Assembly (NCBI RefSeq): GCF_006783905.1
Contig: NZ_VFPE01000008.1
Coordinates: forward strand, 1 to 64,000
DNA length: 64,000 nt
Source: Microbacterium kyungheense
GTDB lineage: Bacteria; Actinomycetota; Actinomycetes; Actinomycetales; Microbacteriaceae
Direction of reading: 5' to 3'
The translations under genes were made by a program, and so were the position numbers. Below the pieces are notes generated by a model. The model was not told the DNA's origin and searched no databases. It worked only from the letters and a program-made list of their open reading frames with translations. Shown piece by piece: positions 31,295 to 40,312 of the stretch. Each line of letters begins with the position of its first letter. Position 1 is the stretch's first letter.

Positions 31295-32011
31295 TCATCC
31301 CACGAGCCGGGCGTCGACGCGCTGTTCGTCGACGTCGGCACCCTCTCGCTGGACGCGGTGCACGGCGGCACCGTCGATCTCGGTCAGGAACTCGACGGGG
31401 TCCGCACCTGCGTACAGGACGGCCGTGCCCTCTTCGAGGCCGAAACCGCTGGGCAGGGCACCCGAGGCGACTGCCCGCTGCAGAGCCGGTCGGCGATCGG
31501 GCTGCGAGTCGTAGTGGACACCGAGCGCGTACGGCACCAGAGCAAGCCCGTCGTCGATGACGGAGACGGGGCCGAAGGTCGACGTCGGCCCGCCGACGTG
31601 CCAGCAGAGCGCACCCGCAGACGTGCCGGCGAGGAGGATCCCCGACTCCCACGCCTCGCGCATCACCTCGTCGAGCCCGTGCGTGCGCCACACGGCCAGC
31701 AGATTCGCGGCGCTGCCGCCGCCCACCCAGACCAGATCGCTGCCGAGCACGGCCTCGCGCAGGTCCGGTTGATTGCGCCCGAAGAGCCGGACATGGACGG
31801 CATCCACTCTCGCCCGCGCCGCGGCGGCGAGCTCGCGCCCCTCGTCGACGCGCTGGTCGCCCGAGGCCGTGTTGACGAACGCCACGCGGATGCGGCGCCC
31901 GCTGACGCCGGTCAGTTCGAGCGCATGGCGCTGCAGCGGGCTGAATTCGACATCTCCCCAGCGGGCGGCGCTCCAGCCGCCGCACGTGGCCAGGATCCGC
32001 CGCTCGGTCAT
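31295..32011 (-). CDS. Peptidase S51 / dipeptidase-E-like (class I glutamine-amidotransferase fold)
   Basis: 238 residues with the S51 nucleophile elbow GTSAGA (Ser131), an upstream VGGGSAANLLAVW glycine loop and a GLEEGTAVLY end. The family includes aspartyl dipeptidases and cyanophycinase. Its presence between GH2 and ROK genes in a coupled unit (ATGA overlap with the GH2 stop) suggests it may cleave a glyco-amino-acid or other modified glycan, but the substrate is unknown. Confidence 0.88.
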   Translation of the reverse strand: MTERRILATCGGWSAARWGDVEFSPLQRHALELTGVSGRRIRVAFVNTASGDQRVDEGRELAAAARARVDAVHVRLFGRNQPDLREAVLGSDLVWVGGGSAANLLAVWRTHGLDEVMREAWESGILLAGTSAGALCWHVGGPTSTFGPVSVIDDGLALVPYALGVHYDSQPDRRPALQRAVASGALPSGFGLEEGTAVLYAGADPVEFLTEIDGAAVHRVQREGADVDEQRVDARLVG

Positions 32012-34770
32012 GACGGCCGCACCGCGTCGGCGTTCCAGGCACGCACCGAGAGGCCCTCGACCGACGCTCCGCCCGCGTCGAAGGCCACGCGCCGCGACGC
32101 GCCGGCGGCGAGACCGAACGCGTTGTCGTCGAGTACGCGCCCGACGTCGTGCGGAAAGCCGTCGATGAGCACGAGCGGCGCCGGATGAGGGCCGACGTTG
32201 CTCACCACGAGCTCGTCGCCCTCGATCCGCGCGGCGAGCCGCGTGCGCGGCAGGTCCCGCAGCGGGGAGACGCCGTCAGCGTACGGCGCAAGCAGCTCCG
32301 CGACCGGCCGGTCGGCGAGACTGTCGAGCGGCAGCGCCTCGAGCTCCCGTGCCGCGGCGCTGTTCGGGCGGTGGTTGAACGGGTACCAGGCCGACGAGAC
32401 GAAGGTTCCGTCGGCCGCGGTCAGCTCCACCGACAGCACGAGGGGATCAAGACGCACGCCCGCGAGTCCGACGGCGAGCTCGAAGGCGTCCACCCGGCCG
32501 TCGGCGCCGATGTCGACCCGCTCCGCGCGCGTCGCGACCACCTGCAGGTCGCCGTCGTACAGCCGGACCTCCAGCCGCAGACCGTGCGCCTCGGCGGGGG
32601 TGTCATTGGACACATGGATGCCGGCACGGAAGGTGTCGCCGGCCGCCCAGTCGAGCCGGTCGTACACCGCGTAGGCGGACACCGGGGCCCCGAACTGCTT
32701 CGCGCGGTAGTACGAGAGCTTCGGCACCCCGTAGTAGTCGATGACCGCCCACGACGCACCGGGGAACGCCTCGCCGACCTTATAGAACCAGTACGCCGAC
32801 GTCTCGGTGCCGCTGTGGGCGCGGATGCGTTCGGACGCGAACCGCAGCGCGTCGCCCTGCGCCAACTGCGAGTACTCGATGAAGGTCGGCCAGTCCCGGA
32901 TCGGCCCGTAGTGCGCGTACCGCGCCTGCTTGAACAGGTCGAAGAGCGAGAATTGCGCCTGGTGCTGCAGGATCGCGCCGTGCTCGGGCGGCGGCGGCCA
33001 CTGCTCGAGCAGCGCCCCGTCGAGGAACCGGTGCATGCTCGTGAGATCGCACTGACTTGACAGGCCGTACTCGCCGAAGACGGGCGGCACGTGATCGCGA
33101 TACGCCTCGACCGGCATCCCCTCGTGGTACACGCCGTAGAAATGCTCGCTCCCGCCCCACGGGTCGGTCCGGTGGAACGGCCGCGAGGGGTCGTACTGCG
33201 ACACGCGGCGCCCGATCACCGTGAGCAGGTCGTCCGAGGTGATGGTGGCGGGCTGCTCGTTGCCGCCGCCCCACATCACGAGCGAGGGGTGGTTGCGCAG
33301 CCGGCGCACGATGCGTCCGGCCTGCTCATCGATCGTCGCGAGGTCGGCGCCGGTGGAGTCGAGCCCGAACGTGAGAGGGAACTCCTGCAGCACGAGGATG
33401 CCGCGCCGATCGCACTCCTCGTAGAACTCGTCGCTCTCGACCGTGCCGCCGCCCCACGCGCGCAGCATCTGCAGGTTCGCGCGCACGACCAGGTCGAGGA
33501 TGTGCCGGTCCACGTCGAACTCCCGCCGGGCCATGGGGTCGGTCCAGCACCAGTTCGCGCCCTTGAGGAACAGCTCGCGGCCGTTGACGACGAACCGCCA
33601 GTCGTACGTGTCGGCACCGCTTCGCCCGGCGAGCGCGCGCATGTGGACCGTGCGGATGCCGAACGCGGTGTCGACGGACTGCCCGGCGCCCGAGATCTCG
33701 ACGGAGTACAGCGGCTGTTCGCCGTAGCCGAACGGCCACCACGGCTGCGGCGAGGGGATGTCGAGCTCGACCTCATGGCGTGTGAACGGCGCGCGAGCCG
33801 CCACCTCGACATCCACGTCGGCCACGACGACACCCGCAGGATCGCGCACGACGACACGCAGCGGCAGATCGCCGTCGCCCTCGTCGTGGCGCACGACGTC
33901 CCATTGCACGCCGACACAGGCTGCGGCATCCGTCAGCTCGCGCGTGGTCACGAACGGATCGGCCAGCTCGATCCCGGGGACGGTCTCCAGACGCACGCCG
34001 CGCCAGATCCCGATCGAGATGAGGTGCCCGTAGTGCCAGCCCCAGCCGGGCGACGGCTTCATCACGCCGTGCCAGTCCCGCGGCGGCGGGTCGATGCGCA
34101 CCACGACCTCGTTCTCGGCGTCGATGCGCACGAGCGCTGTCACGTCGACCTCGGGTCCGCCGTACATGCCGGTGTGCCGCGCGACCGGCTGGCCGTTGAG
34201 GTACACCGAGGCCGCGTAGTCGATGCCGTCGAACGCGAGACGGATGCCACGCCCGGCCCAGTGCGCCGGCACGGTGAACCTGCGGGCGTACCACCACTCC
34301 TGCTGCTCGATCCGCGTGCGGCGGAAGAACCACGGCCACTCGGAGGGCGCGCCGTGCTCGACGAGCTCGGCGTGCGTCGCGTCGTCGAGCAGCGGGTCGG
34401 CGATCGCCCCGGCCGCGACGAGGGCGCCCTGTACGGTGCCGGGGACGGTCGCCGCGACCCAGGTGGAGCGATCGGTGCCTTCGCGGTGCCAGCCGACGGG
34501 CTCGCGTCGTGCCGCTTCCGAGCGGTCGCCCGCCCACCGGTCGATCGAGAACTCGCGGCCGGGATCGGCGCCGGCGAGTAGCCACTCTCCGTCGAGCGAC
34601 AGCGTCTCTCGTGGCGCATCCGTCACCGGCGACGGGCCGCTCCCTCCGTCGCGGGACGCGGCGCGGGCGCGACGGGGCGGGACGGCGGCGTGGACGTCAG
34701 TGAAGCGGTCGCCGAAGAGGGGCGAGTCGAGCCAGCGCCGCCGTTCGACATCGTCGAGTGACGAGGCCAC
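32008..34770 (-). CDS. GH2 beta-mannosidase-like glycoside hydrolase
   Basis: 920 residues, the usual beta-mannosidase size, with no signal peptide, so it probably acts in the cytoplasm on imported oligosaccharides. Sugar-binding domain at about 55-270 (FRRTRIEQQEWWYARRF), Ig-like domain, then a TIM barrel. Predicted acid/base Glu505 in GGGNEQP and nucleophile Glu567 in FGEYGLSSQ; RAWGGGTVESDEFYEECDRRGILV is the classic barrel segment (seen as AWGGGTVESDEFYEECD). It starts 3 bp after the permease gene stop and so belongs to the transporter operon. A second GH2 enzyme is at 58329-60770. Confidence 0.93.
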   Translation of the reverse strand: MASSLDDVERRRWLDSPLFGDRFTDVHAAVPPRRARAASRDGGSGPSPVTDAPRETLSLDGEWLLAGADPGREFSIDRWAGDRSEAARREPVGWHREGTDRSTWVAATVPGTVQGALVAAGAIADPLLDDATHAELVEHGAPSEWPWFFRRTRIEQQEWWYARRFTVPAHWAGRGIRLAFDGIDYAASVYLNGQPVARHTGMYGGPEVDVTALVRIDAENEVVVRIDPPPRDWHGVMKPSPGWGWHYGHLISIGIWRGVRLETVPGIELADPFVTTRELTDAAACVGVQWDVVRHDEGDGDLPLRVVVRDPAGVVVADVDVEVAARAPFTRHEVELDIPSPQPWWPFGYGEQPLYSVEISGAGQSVDTAFGIRTVHMRALAGRSGADTYDWRFVVNGRELFLKGANWCWTDPMARREFDVDRHILDLVVRANLQMLRAWGGGTVESDEFYEECDRRGILVLQEFPLTFGLDSTGADLATIDEQAGRIVRRLRNHPSLVMWGGGNEQPATITSDDLLTVIGRRVSQYDPSRPFHRTDPWGGSEHFYGVYHEGMPVEAYRDHVPPVFGEYGLSSQCDLTSMHRFLDGALLEQWPPPPEHGAILQHQAQFSLFDLFKQARYAHYGPIRDWPTFIEYSQLAQGDALRFASERIRAHSGTETSAYWFYKVGEAFPGASWAVIDYYGVPKLSYYRAKQFGAPVSAYAVYDRLDWAAGDTFRAGIHVSNDTPAEAHGLRLEVRLYDGDLQVVATRAERVDIGADGRVDAFELAVGLAGVRLDPLVLSVELTAADGTFVSSAWYPFNHRPNSAAARELEALPLDSLADRPVAELLAPYADGVSPLRDLPRTRLAARIEGDELVVSNVGPHPAPLVLIDGFPHDVGRVLDDNAFGLAAGASRRVAFDAGGASVEGLSVRAWNADAVRPS

Positions 34771-34773
34771 GCG

Positions 34774-35610
34774 CTACTTCACCGCACCCGCGTACAGGCC
34801 GCTGACGAAGTAGCGCTGAGCGAAGATGAAGATCAACAGGATCGGCAGGCTCATGATGAGCACGGCCGCCATGATGTTGCCCCAATCGGCGAGGTACTGC
34901 GCCTTGAAGTACAGCACGCCCGTCGTCAGCGTGCGCTTGCCGGGGTCGGTGAGGAACAGCTGCGGGACGAGATAGTCGTTCCAGACCCCGACTCCCTGGA
35001 GCACCCAGAACGTCGCGATCGCCGGACGGGCCAGCGGCAGGAAGATCTTCCAGAACAGCTGGAAGTAGCCGGCGCCGTCGATGGTGGCCGCCTCGACGAT
35101 CTCTTTCGGCACCTGGCGCATGAACGCGGCCATCAGGAAGACGCCGAACGGGATCGCCCCGGCGATGTAGATGAGGATGACACCGGCGTAGTTGTTGATG
35201 AGACCGAGGTCGCGCACGACGCGGAACTGCGGCACGAGGGCGAGCTGCATGGGCAGGAAGATGCCCGCCGCGATGAGCAGGTAGACACCGGAGCCGATGC
35301 GCGTGGCCGCACGGACGATGGCGTACGACGCGAGGGCGGCGACGATCGTCGCGATCGTCATGCTCACCACGGTCAGCAGGATCGAGTTGGCGAACAGGTT
35401 GGTGAAGTCGGCCTCGACCCACGACGTGACGAAGTTGTCGAACGTCGGCTGCTGCGGCAGGCCGGTCGGGTTGGTCAGCACCTCGAGGTTCGGCTTGAAC
35501 GCCGTGATGACGATGATGACGATCGGGTAGATCATCAGGATGCTGAGCACGATCAGCAGCAGGTTGACCGGCACCCGCCGCGCCACCCGAAGCACGTTGC
35601 GGCTGGTCAT
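34774..35610 (-). CDS. Carbohydrate ABC transporter permease, MalG type
   Basis: 278 residues with six membrane spans. The EAA loop reads EAATIDGAGYFQLFWKIFLPLARPA (core: EAATIDGAGYFQLFWKIFLP), where the ATPase docks. It overlaps the MalF-type gene by 4 bp at its start. No ATPase gene lies in the window, so a shared MsiK-like ATPase encoded elsewhere probably powers it (known for actinobacterial sugar transporters). Confidence 0.95.
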   Translation of the reverse strand: MTSRNVLRVARRVPVNLLLIVLSILMIYPIVIIVITAFKPNLEVLTNPTGLPQQPTFDNFVTSWVEADFTNLFANSILLTVVSMTIATIVAALASYAIVRAATRIGSGVYLLIAAGIFLPMQLALVPQFRVVRDLGLINNYAGVILIYIAGAIPFGVFLMAAFMRQVPKEIVEAATIDGAGYFQLFWKIFLPLARPAIATFWVLQGVGVWNDYLVPQLFLTDPGKRTLTTGVLYFKAQYLADWGNIMAAVLIMSLPILLIFIFAQRYFVSGLYAGAVK

Positions 35611-36572
35611 CGGTCATCCTCCGCGATCTTGTTGTTCAGCTTGTTCTGCACGGCGGCGATCGCGATCAGCACGATCAGCACGAGCACCGCCATCGCCGAC
35701 GCGTAGCCGAAGTTGTTGTTGACGAGCCCCTCCTGGAAGACCTGCGTCATATAGAGCTGCGTGGAGTTGCCCGGCCCGCCCTTCGTCATGAGGTAGACGG
35801 TGTCGAACGCGCGCAGCGCGCCGTTGATCGCCAGCACCAGTACGAGGCCGATCGACGGGATCATGAGCGGCAGGGTGATGTAGCGCAGCGTCTTCCACCC
35901 GCGGGCGCCGTCGACGCGAGCGGCTTCGAGGATCTCGGACGGGATGGTGCTGAGCCCGGCGAGGAAGATCACGATGTTGAAGCCGAGGCCGCTCCACAGG
36001 TCGACGAGGATGACGCTGTACAGCGCCAGGTCGTAGCTGCCGAGCCAGTCCTGTGCCAGGGCGCCCAGCCCGATGTTGCGAAGGATCGTGTTGAACGTCC
36101 CCGACGTGGGGTCGTACATGAAGCTCCACGTGAAGACGATCGCGACCGGGCTGATCACCATGGGTGCGAAGAAGATCGCGCGGTAGATGTTGCCGAGCAT
36201 CAGCTGGCGGTGCAGCAGCACGGCGATGAGGAACGCCAGGACCGTCTGCACCACGATCTTGAAGAAGGCATAGATCGCGGTGTTGCCGACGGCCTCCATC
36301 AGCACCGGGTCGCCCGAGAAGATCCGCACGAAGTTGTCGAGGCCGACGAACTCCCAGGGCTGATTGAAGCCCCGCGCGTCGGTGAAGCTCGCCACCACGA
36401 CCTGGATCATGGGGTAGACCGTGAACAGCAGGTAGAGGATCAGCGCCGGAGAGACGGCGATCCAGAACTTGCCGGCCGAGCTGCGGTCGGTCCAGAGCCG
36501 GCGCTTCAGCGAGCGCGTGGTGCCGGGATCGTCGACCGCGAGTACGCGAACGTCGTCTACGCGTGTGCTCAT
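35607..36572 (-). CDS. Carbohydrate ABC transporter permease, MalF type
   Basis: 321 residues with six spans; EAA loop EAARVDGARGWKTLRYITLPL near residue 220. ATG 36572 (MSTRVDD) is preferred to an upstream GTG at 36599 because a GGA-rich stretch precedes it and family members start here. An RpiR-type operator at 36639-36653 lies 67 bp upstream, giving this gene and the genes behind it a regulated promoter separate from the binding-protein gene. Confidence 0.95.
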   Translation of the reverse strand: MSTRVDDVRVLAVDDPGTTRSLKRRLWTDRSSAGKFWIAVSPALILYLLFTVYPMIQVVVASFTDARGFNQPWEFVGLDNFVRIFSGDPVLMEAVGNTAIYAFFKIVVQTVLAFLIAVLLHRQLMLGNIYRAIFFAPMVISPVAIVFTWSFMYDPTSGTFNTILRNIGLGALAQDWLGSYDLALYSVILVDLWSGLGFNIVIFLAGLSTIPSEILEAARVDGARGWKTLRYITLPLMIPSIGLVLVLAINGALRAFDTVYLMTKGGPGNSTQLYMTQVFQEGLVNNNFGYASAMAVLVLIVLIAIAAVQNKLNNKIAEDDR

Positions 36573-36638
36573 GTTCGATTCCGTTCGTCTGCGGGCCACC
36601 GCGTCATGGCATCGTCCTATCGTCCTCGACCGGGGTTG

Positions 36639-36653
36639 TGTAGCGATACTACA
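36639..36653. promoter_or_regulatory. RpiR-type operator 1, TGTAGCGATACTACA
   Basis: Arms TGTAG/CTACA with a 5-base spacer match the general HexR/RpiR form TGTAR-N5-YTACA. The minus-strand reading includes TAGTAT, a possible -10 for the permease operon. A looser copy GCTAG-N5-CTACT is at 36734-36748 on the stop codon of the upstream gene. Confidence 0.75.
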
Positions 36654-36743
36654 CGATCAGGTCTGTAAGGACGAATCGCGGCGCTTCCAGGCGCCGATGT
36701 AGCGGAGGTAGCCCACTCCCAGCCACGTCAGACGCTAGTTTCG

Positions 36744-38792
36744 CTACTTGACCACCGCCGCGGACCGTGCGGGCAGCGTGATTCTGGAGGCGGGCGCGGA
36801 TGCCGCGGCACCGTCAGGACGGTGCACGTCGACCGCTTCGGTGAGCCCCGTGACGGCGACCGTGCAGGCCTCCTCGGCGTAGTTCGCGACGACGAGGCAC
36901 GGCGTGCCGGCCGCGTCGCGCCAGACCGCGGTGCGGAGGTCTCCGTCGCCGTCCACGACCCGCGCATCGATGCCGTCCCCCGCGGTCAGGCTCCCGCTCC
37001 AGAGCCACTGCGCGAGCTCGGTGCGCAGCGCGTCCGTCGCGGTGCCGTAGGCGACGGTCGCGGGCATGTCGCCCGGTCGTCCCTTGAAGTTGAACGGCTC
37101 GAAGCTCAGGGCGTAGCCGTACAGCAGACTCTGGTTCACCATGTTGCGATCATCGGACCCGATGAGGGCGGTGACGATGCGGGCATCGGGGCGCAGCATC
37201 CTTCCCAGCGGCACATGGGTCGCCGAGAAGCTGCGGAAGTACGACACGTCGTAGTGCTCGAACTGCTCGTCGTAGGCGCCTTCGGCGGCGATGACGAACT
37301 CGTCGGCTCCCTCGCCGATCGCCCGGCGGAGGTCTTCGACGAACTGGCCGTCCCACAGGAACGAGCTCGCTCCCGGCTCATGCCCGTGGTCTTCGGCGAA
37401 GCACATCAGCGACCGCCCGTGGTACAGCGACTCGTCGGCGAGCACGCCGTCCGCCCCCCACGACTGCAGCTCGGCGACCTCGCGAGCGAAGCGGTCGCGC
37501 ACGGCTTCGACCCCGAAGCACAGCGGCACGTACCACGGCGTGCTGATTCCGTACCGCTTGCGCGACGAGTGGTACACGGGCCCGGGCTGCGCGTACGGCT
37601 GACCGTTCGGATCGCGGGCGACGGATGCCTCGAACTCGGCCCAGTACGGGCCGGGCTTCTCGACCCACACGTACTTGACGTAGAGCACGGTCTTGACGTC
37701 GAGCTCCCGGGCGCGCTCCAGCGCCCGGCGCAGTCCCGCGAGCCCGCCGAGCTTCTCGGACGGGCGATGCACGGGGACGAGGCCGTCCTGACCCCCCTCG
37801 TTCCAGCCCGTGATCTGGATGGCGCCGATACCGGTCGCGGCGCACTCCTCGATGATGTCGACGAGCGCGTCGAAGTCGTATCTCGGCTCACCCTCGGTCG
37901 ACATGAGCTGCACCTGCAGCCACGACCGCGGTTCGGCGAGCCACGCGGCACGCGAGCGCCGGGTCGGCCCCTGCGTGGCACGGTAGACGTCGGTGCCGGC
38001 GGTCCACTCGCCGCGGTAGGGCGCCACCCGCATCGCCGGCAGTTCGCCCTCCTGCGCGGCCGGCGTCGGGAAGTGGATGGCCTCGAAGGTCACGGTGGCA
38101 TCCGGCGCCGTCGTGCGGGAGAGGCTGTCGAGGTATCCCGGCTCGAGCGAGGTGCGCCACCCGATGAACTCCAGGGTGGGTGCCGCCGGGAGCACTGTCA
38201 GGCCGGCCTCGTCACCGGCCAGCACCACGAACGGCGAGGTGGGATTCGCGATGACCTCGGGCCGCAGGTTGCCGCTCGCGTGATCGGGGAAGGTGGTGCC
38301 CCAGTACGGGGAGTTGTTGTCGAACACCGGCAGCAGCCGCACGCGCGTGCCGGTCGAGTAGTCCACGCCGCGGTACTCGAGCGCGCCGTGCGCGGGGCTG
38401 ATCCCGCGGATCGCGGGGAAGCGGACGGCCTCGACGTCGGCATCCAGGATGGCGAAGCGCAGCGTCAGCTCGAGCGCTCCGTTTTCGACGGCGGCGCGCA
38501 CCTCGATGCGACCGCCCAAGCGCTCCCCCGTGGACGTCGTGAGCCCATCCCACGTCAGCTGTGCGGTCCGTCCGTCCGGCGATACCGTGCTCGCGCTGAG
38601 CGTCTGGCCGGCCGTCTCGACGACCACCGTGCGGTCGCCGTGGCGAGGCACCTCGAACACGAACAGCGACCCGCCCGCAGGGGATCGCAGCCACGGCCCG
38701 ACCCCCTCCTGCGACACGGCGACGATGCCGCCCGTGTCGGCGTCGAACGCGACCGAGATCCGGTCGTCGGCAATGGTGATCGAGCGGGGCAT
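36744..38792 (-). CDS. DUF6259-like glycoside-hydrolase-type protein
   Basis: 682 residues. An N-terminal beta-sandwich (about 1-270, with AFDADTGGIVAVSQ as in glycosidase sugar-binding domains), then a TIM-barrel-like middle (about 290-590: IGAIQITGWNEGGQDGL, VKTVLYVKYVWVEKPGP, GADGVLADESLYHGRS) and a beta C-terminal domain. The pattern recalls DUF6259/GH-like proteins of glycan clusters; the acidic pairs DES and AAEGAYDE are possible catalytic residues, untested. No signal peptide. Between the binding protein (76 bp upstream) and the permeases, so it most likely cleaves the imported sugar. Confidence 0.75.
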   Translation of the reverse strand: MPRSITIADDRISVAFDADTGGIVAVSQEGVGPWLRSPAGGSLFVFEVPRHGDRTVVVETAGQTLSASTVSPDGRTAQLTWDGLTTSTGERLGGRIEVRAAVENGALELTLRFAILDADVEAVRFPAIRGISPAHGALEYRGVDYSTGTRVRLLPVFDNNSPYWGTTFPDHASGNLRPEVIANPTSPFVVLAGDEAGLTVLPAAPTLEFIGWRTSLEPGYLDSLSRTTAPDATVTFEAIHFPTPAAQEGELPAMRVAPYRGEWTAGTDVYRATQGPTRRSRAAWLAEPRSWLQVQLMSTEGEPRYDFDALVDIIEECAATGIGAIQITGWNEGGQDGLVPVHRPSEKLGGLAGLRRALERARELDVKTVLYVKYVWVEKPGPYWAEFEASVARDPNGQPYAQPGPVYHSSRKRYGISTPWYVPLCFGVEAVRDRFAREVAELQSWGADGVLADESLYHGRSLMCFAEDHGHEPGASSFLWDGQFVEDLRRAIGEGADEFVIAAEGAYDEQFEHYDVSYFRSFSATHVPLGRMLRPDARIVTALIGSDDRNMVNQSLLYGYALSFEPFNFKGRPGDMPATVAYGTATDALRTELAQWLWSGSLTAGDGIDARVVDGDGDLRTAVWRDAAGTPCLVVANYAEEACTVAVTGLTEAVDVHRPDGAAASAPASRITLPARSAAVVK

Positions 38793-38868
38793 GCGGCGGT
38801 CCTCTTCGGTGCGGGAACGCGCACGCCCCGCCGGAAGACGACCTCCGGCGGGGCGAGCGTGAGTCGTC

Positions 38869-40131
38869 CTACTTGTTGTTGGCGATGTACTGGTCGAGCG
38901 CGAGGTCGAGGTCGGCGAGGACCTGCTCCGTCGTCTTCTGCCCGCTGATGACGTTCTGCAGGCCGACGAGCAGGGCGTCCTGGATGCTGGGGTCCGTCGG
39001 CGAGAACGCGGCGATGAACTGCTTGCCCTCCCACGACTGCTGCATGTCGGGGAACAGCGGGTCGACGTCCTCGCCGATCTGCACGGTGGTCGTGGTCGGG
39101 AAGAGCTTCACCTTGCCCAGGAAGTCCGCGTAGACGTCGTCCTGCATGAAGAAGTCCAGGAACTTCTGCGATGCCGCGAGCTTCGCGTCTCCGTTGTTCG
39201 GGTTGACGCCGAAACGCACCTGGTACGTGCCCCAGATCGCATCCGTGGGCCCGTCGGTCGTCGGGAAGTTCATGTAACCGACGTCGAGGCCCGCGTCGCG
39301 GGCATCCGACAGGATCCAGGTCGCGGGGAACATCGCGGACTGCCCGGCGAGGAAGGCGGACTGCGCGGCCGTCTGGCTCGTGCCGACCGGGTTGGGCATG
39401 TAGTACGGAGTGAGCTCGTGGACGATGTCGAGCGACTCCTTCCACGGCTTGCTGTCCGAGAACGTGGCCTCGCCCGCGGCCATCTCGGCGCCGAGCTCCT
39501 CGTTCGCGCCGTGCTCGGCGAGCGGGTAGTACACGATGAACTGCGGCCACCAGTTGTCCTGCGCGCTCATCGCGAACGGGATCGTGCCCGAGTCGGACAG
39601 TTTCTGAGCGTCCTCGAGGAGCTCGCTGTAGGTGGTGGGCTCTTCGGTGATGCCGGCCTTCTCGAACAGCGCCTTGTTGTAGATGATGCCGTTGCCCGAG
39701 AGCGAGATGGGCAGGTTGTAGGTGCCGCCCTCGCGCTGGCTGTCTTCTGCGGCCTCGGGGGTGAGCTTCTTCAGGTAGCTCTCGCCGCCGTCGGACAGGT
39801 CCGCGGCGAAGCCGTCGGCCACGAAGCTCTCGATGTTGCCCAGGTCGAAGCCGTAGACGTCGGGGCCCGCGCCGCCCGACAGGCGCGTCTTGAGGATGTT
39901 GTCGTAGTCGTTCGTGTTGAAGAACTCCGCGTTCACCGAGATGTCGGGGTTCTCTTCCTCGAACGCGGCGATGACGTCTTCGTACGCCGTCTGCGTGTCA
40001 CCACCGTCGCCCCACATCATGAAGCTGATCTCGGTCGTGCCGTCGCCGGCGCCGCCCGAGCATGCCGACAGCGCGCCGATCGTGACGATCGCGGCCCCGG
40101 CGGCTGCCGTGCCCTTGAGCCACTTCTTCAT
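38869..40131 (-). CDS. Extracellular sugar-binding lipoprotein of an ABC transporter
   Basis: 420 residues. Lipobox LSAC with Cys24 after a KKWLK n-region, then a type-1 solute-binding (MalE-like) fold: EISFMMWGDGGDTQTAYEDVIAAFEEENPDISV (core: FMMWGDGGDTQTAYEDVI). It captures an oligosaccharide for the two downstream permeases. An operator copy at 40191-40205 lies 60 bp before its start, with TAGTAT as a possible -10. The high solute-protein dose expected from first position in the run is typical. Confidence 0.95.
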   Translation of the reverse strand: MKKWLKGTAAAGAAIVTIGALSACSGGAGDGTTEISFMMWGDGGDTQTAYEDVIAAFEEENPDISVNAEFFNTNDYDNILKTRLSGGAGPDVYGFDLGNIESFVADGFAADLSDGGESYLKKLTPEAAEDSQREGGTYNLPISLSGNGIIYNKALFEKAGITEEPTTYSELLEDAQKLSDSGTIPFAMSAQDNWWPQFIVYYPLAEHGANEELGAEMAAGEATFSDSKPWKESLDIVHELTPYYMPNPVGTSQTAAQSAFLAGQSAMFPATWILSDARDAGLDVGYMNFPTTDGPTDAIWGTYQVRFGVNPNNGDAKLAASQKFLDFFMQDDVYADFLGKVKLFPTTTTVQIGEDVDPLFPDMQQSWEGKQFIAAFSPTDPSIQDALLVGLQNVISGQKTTEQVLADLDLALDQYIANNK

Positions 40132-40190
40132 GGCCTCTCCTATCTCCGTCGATGGTCACGGAGGTGCGCCGTGACTCGGGAATGTGATGC

Positions 40191-40205
40191 TGTAGCGATA
40201 CTACA
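40191..40205. promoter_or_regulatory. RpiR-type operator 2, TGTAGCGATACTACA
   Basis: Identical to operator 1 and upstream of the binding-protein gene. A looser copy GCTAG-N5-CTACT at 40265-40279 lies before the divergent gene's -10 TACATT (40300-40305). Confidence 0.78.
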
Positions 40206-40312
40206 CAGATTCCCTCGAAATACCACTCGCATGTCGACTTCTGGACCGCTTTTCCGCCGATCTCGCTAGTGCGACTACTTTTTCCGCCGTCGACACCGGT
40301 ACATTCGACCGG